Source: CAZCGA01 sp964498075 (GTDB taxonomy: Bacteria > Desulfobacterota > Binatia > HRBIN30). From it: a DNA stretch of 17,797 nt. Position 1 is the first letter of the stretch. Every line of letters starts with the position of its first letter. The notes under the pieces were generated by a model. That model was not told where the DNA came from. It saw only the letters and a list, made by a program, of their open reading frames with translations, and searched no databases. The position numbers and the translations under genes are program-made. Below, in pieces: positions 15,704-17,797 of this stretch. Where the stretch lies: positions 1 to 17,797 of the forward strand of contig CAZCGA010000131.1 of the NCBI GenBank assembly GCA_964498075.1. Direction: 5' to 3'.

Positions 15704-15726
15704 TGTCACACAGGGGAGGATATATG
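15697..15726 (+). promoter_or_regulatory. Sigma70-like promoter of the XRE regulator pair
   Basis: On the plus strand TTGATT (15697-15702) and TATATG (15721-15726) are separated by 18 bases, using the same hexamers as the opposing CBASS promoter. Transcription would begin near 15733, practically at the ATG at 15734, which raises the possibility of a leaderless message. A GGAGG at 15715-15719 lies upstream of that point. Confidence 0.45.
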
Positions 15727-15727
15727 T

Positions 15728-16204
15728 TTGCTAATGGCCGATTCGCGTTCGACGGCTTTGAAGCCGGAATCTCTTGGAGATCGAGTTCGCCGATTACGGC
15801 GTGAACGCTCGTGGACTCAGGATCAGCTCGCTGCGGCTGCAGGCGTCAGTAAGAGCTTCGTGAGCGAGGTGGAAAGCGGCGCGTCACAGCCGCGAGGTCC
15901 AGTGCTTGTTCGCATCGCTACCGCGCTAAAGTCGTCACTGGACTACCTCCTGACTGGGCGAGAACGTCCCGCTCCGTCCCCTCCAGCTGTTGAGGTCCCC
16001 ACCGAGCTTGCGTCCTTCGCACGACGGTGCGGCCTTCCGTTCCAGCACGTCGAACTTCTCCTCGAATTCCACAACTCTATTGAAGGGATGCGGCGCGACC
16101 AACCACCACTCCAACTGACTGAACGGGAATGGGAGGAGTTCTACGAGAGCGTACGGCCGCTTGTTGATCGGGGATTGCGCGGCAAAGAGCGAGGCAAGGA
16201 CTAA
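15728..16204 (+). CDS. XRE-family HTH transcriptional regulator of the CBASS locus
   Basis: The 158-residue product has an N-terminal Cro/C1-type helix-turn-helix (about residues 15-78: LGDRVRRLRRERSWTQDQLA, AAGVSKSFVSEVESGASQPR, LVRIATALKSSLDYLL), the classic five-helix XRE pattern. A proline-rich linker leads to a C-terminal helical part (about 95-158) that may mediate dimerisation. It is divergent from the CBASS operon and probably represses it, as CapH does in other CBASS loci. The start is undecided. The TTG at 15728 has GGAGG eight bases upstream, which is ideal spacing. The ATG at 15734 would remove two residues and would be leaderless if the promoter call is right. The stop abuts the next gene's ATG with no gap, indicating a two-gene operon. 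Confidence 0.85.
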   Translation: MLMADSRSTALKPESLGDRVRRLRRERSWTQDQLAAAAGVSKSFVSEVESGASQPRGPVLVRIATALKSSLDYLLTGRERPAPSPPAVEVPTELASFARRCGLPFQHVELLLEFHNSIEGMRRDQPPLQLTEREWEEFYESVRPLVDRGLRGKERGKD

Positions 16205-16900
16205 ATGAGCACGATGGTCGCGCGCGATCGCCGTGTCATTGAGCTGGCGCGACAGCTCGGCATGCCTCCCTACGGCGGCGATGCAGTAGCGTTCGTGGTG
16301 ACTTGGTGCGTAAGGAAGGTGACGCACTGGGTTCACGAGTTTGGTCCGCGAACGCTGGAGGAATTCCTGCAGACCGTTACGGCCAAGGTGGGGCTGATCA
16401 TTGATCGGGACGACGTGGCCGCAGCTTCGTTGTCTGTCGCTGACCTAGAAGCCCACCGGGTGCAGCGGTCACCACAGGCCAGCCGCGAAGCCGCGTACAG
16501 TGCGATCGTGTCTCGCTTGTCCCGGCCAGCTCTCCTCATCGTCGCGGGCCTTCAGCTCAAAGCCAATGAGCGGCGCGCTATGAACATACCTGCGCTCTTT
16601 CCACAAGAGAGTCCGACGCCGAAACTCCGCGCGGTGAACGTCGTTACCAGTGCGGGCGCGAGGGACGCGGGGGGTTTTCTCCCGAAGAATATGCGCGTAC
16701 CACCCAATTCGATCATCGCGCAGGTTTTTGGCAGCGAAACGCTCGACCTTGTCGAACAGACGTGGGTGGCACATGAAGACCTGTCCATGTGGGAGTCCAG
16801 GGGCGAGCACCGACCCGGACTTCCGGTCGTGGTCGAGGTCGGACGATGCGGGTCGCGGGTTATCGCGCTTGTGACAGTGCGCGATGAGGCGACGGCGTGA
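16205..16900 (+). CDS. Unrecognised 231-residue partner of the XRE regulator
   Basis: I do not recognise this protein. It starts at the base after the regulator's stop, so the two are almost certainly translated together and may form a complex or a sense-and-release pair. The N-terminal part (about 1-85) is helical in character, with IELARQLGMPPYGGDAVAF and a Trp/His-bearing TWCVRKVTHWVHEFG. The middle contains IVSRLSRPALLIVAGLQLKA. The C-terminal third (about 150-231) looks beta-rich, ending PGLPVVVEVGRCGSRVIAL. By position it corresponds to CapP, the ImmA/IrrE-type protease that cleaves CapH, but there is no HExxH: the His-Glu pairs at HEFG and HEDLS lack the second histidine. It may be a non-proteolytic sensor, another protein family or an effector. 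Confidence 0.7.
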   Translation: MSTMVARDRRVIELARQLGMPPYGGDAVAFVVTWCVRKVTHWVHEFGPRTLEEFLQTVTAKVGLIIDRDDVAAASLSVADLEAHRVQRSPQASREAAYSAIVSRLSRPALLIVAGLQLKANERRAMNIPALFPQESPTPKLRAVNVVTSAGARDAGGFLPKNMRVPPNSIIAQVFGSETLDLVEQTWVAHEDLSMWESRGEHRPGLPVVVEVGRCGSRVIALVTVRDEATA

Positions 16901-17054
16901 GATCAGCGCGCGCCTTCTCATCTCGACCTCGGCGGCCGCCTTCCCGTATGCTCGCCCGCCGCGCAAAATACGGGTCTGCGATCGAAGTAAAGCTTGCGAA
17001 GCGAGCCCCGGATCTTCGGTCGAGACGGTTGCGTGACCGGAAGCGCGGGAGCTG
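16901..17054 (+). other. Intergenic region before the helicase, with a 7-bp inverted repeat
   Basis: This 154-base gap contains CCCGTAT at 16943-16949 and its exact reverse complement ATACGGG at 16968-16974, separated by 18 bases. A small GCTT/AAGC hairpin lies near 16992-17002. Either could be an operator or could terminate the regulator operon. No clear promoter hexamers are visible. Confidence 0.4.
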
Positions 17055-17797
17055 ATGAGTAGCAAGCTCGAAGACCTCAAGCCCAACGCCGCCGTGCGTG
17101 GCATTCTGCCGGGTGCCCTGGTCACAGTCGTCAGCGTGCAGTGGTTTGGCTCCGAGGCGTTGGAGCTGACGTACAAGACGCCCGCCGGTAAGGTCGCCAA
17201 CGAGCTGCTCTACCGTCACGACGAGCCGCGAATCGACGTCGTCGAACTGGGTCGGCCGTGGAGCTTCGACGGCGACGGCGCTCTCTTCCGGCTCGTGTCG
17301 GAAGCGCATCGCATCCGGCTCGCTCATCTCTTCGACCCGGTATTGGCTGTGCACACCTCGGTCGTGGAACCGCTGCCCCACCAGATTACGGCGGTCTACG
17401 ACGCGATGCTGCCGCGCCAGCCGCTGCGTTTCCTGCTGGCGGACGATCCGGGCGCCGGCAAGACGATCATGAACGGGCTTCTCATCAAGGAGCTGATCGC
17501 CCGCGGCGACCTGCAGCGCTGCATGATCGTCTGCCCCGGCATGCTCGCTGAGCAGTGGCAGGACGAGCTGTATCGGCGCTTCCATCTCCCGTTCGAGATC
17601 CTTACCAAGGACAAGCTCGAAGCCGCTCGCACCGGCAATTGGTTCCTGGAGACGAACCTGGTCATCGCTCGACTCGACAAGCTCTCGCGTAACGAGGACG
17701 TGCAGGACAAGCTCAAGACGCCGGACTGTCGCTGGGACCTGATCGTCTGCGACGAGGCGCACAAGATGTCGGCCACCTTCTTCGGTGGCGAGATCAA
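17055..17797 (+). CDS. SNF2-family helicase, DrmD-like, 5' part only (cut by window edge)
   Basis: The open frame runs from the ATG at 17055 to the window end without a stop, giving 247 complete codons. It starts MSSKLEDLKPNAAVRGILPG and proceeds through a small beta domain to WSFDGDGALFRLVSEAHRIR and HTSVVEPLPHQITAVYDAML, a Q-motif-like region. Walker A follows as LADDPGAGKT with Lys136, then LIVCDEAHKMS with the DEAH box at 233-236, the order of a SNF2/superfamily 2 helicase. The N-terminal wording resembles DrmD helicases of DISARM and related methylase-containing defence loci, but the rest of the gene and its neighbours are needed to decide. An in-frame stop at 17034 rules out a longer N-terminus, and GGGAG lies just upstream of the start. 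Role in defence is inferred from resemblance and from the adjoining CBASS locus. Confidence 0.82.
   Translation, partial: MSSKLEDLKPNAAVRGILPGALVTVVSVQWFGSEALELTYKTPAGKVANELLYRHDEPRIDVVELGRPWSFDGDGALFRLVSEAHRIRLAHLFDPVLAVHTSVVEPLPHQITAVYDAMLPRQPLRFLLADDPGAGKTIMNGLLIKELIARGDLQRCMIVCPGMLAEQWQDELYRRFHLPFEILTKDKLEAARTGNWFLETNLVIARLDKLSRNEDVQDKLKTPDCRWDLIVCDEAHKMSATFFGGEI

Noticed and set aside
15606..15727. Toxin-antitoxin interpretation of the XRE gene pair
   Set aside because: The partner is larger than typical HigB/RelE toxins and shows no such motif; the divergent link to CBASS explains the position better, although a toxin role is not fully excluded.
16205..16900. CapP-type ImmA/IrrE metalloprotease
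   Set aside because: The position fits, but no HExxH motif exists; the HEFG and HEDLS segments lack the second histidine.

Overview
The window looks like a chromosomal segment from a GC-rich, Gram-negative soil or environmental bacterium. The order pgpA-cinA-thpR-recA, a DUF1329 exported protein, a PD40 propeller protein and a membrane-embedded spermidine-synthase-like protein together suggest the former Deltaproteobacteria or a related uncultured lineage (Desulfobacterota/Binatota-like). That assignment is inference from gene content and codon bias only.

Region 1 (1-2667, minus strand) is a tight housekeeping operon read right to left: pgpA (phosphatidylglycerophosphatase A), cinA, thpR (RNA 2',3'-cyclic phosphodiesterase) and the first 90 codons of recA, which runs off the left edge. 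Neighbouring genes overlap or nearly touch. Region 2 (2668-12672) is ordinary chromosome: a DUF1329 exported protein (+), a dienelactone-hydrolase-family enzyme (-), a secreted PD40 beta-propeller protein (+), a GT39-type membrane glycosyltransferase (+), glucose-6-phosphate isomerase (+) and a 744-residue membrane protein with an internal spermidine-synthase-like methyltransferase fold (+).

Region 3 (12745-16900) is the exciting part, a CBASS anti-phage locus that is visibly less GC-rich than its surroundings. The minus-strand operon reads DUF3892 small protein -> CD-NTase (cGAS-like cyclase) -> stand-alone E2-like conjugating enzyme -> TIR-STING effector, with a 23-bp gap, a 26-bp overlap and a 4-bp overlap. 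The predicted logic is as follows. The cyclase, which the E2 may prime through its C-terminal tail, makes a cyclic nucleotide on infection. The STING domain binds it, and the TIR domain then degrades NAD+ and kills or stalls the cell. Divergently transcribed from this operon are an XRE-family HTH regulator and, starting at the next base, a 231-residue protein I do not recognise. The layout resembles the CapH/CapP regulatory pair of other CBASS loci, but the second protein has no HExxH protease motif. The shared 123-bp intergenic region has back-to-back sigma70-like promoters with the same -35 and -10 hexamers, a 9-bp inverted repeat covering both -35 elements, and a 7-bp direct repeat flanking one -10.

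Region 4 (16901-17797) begins a second defence-type gene, the 5' part of a SNF2-family helicase resembling DrmD of DISARM-like systems, cut by the right edge. The right third of the window is therefore probably the start of a defence island. No rRNA, tRNA, CRISPR array, transposase or integrase was seen, and no gap between genes exceeds 300 bases.
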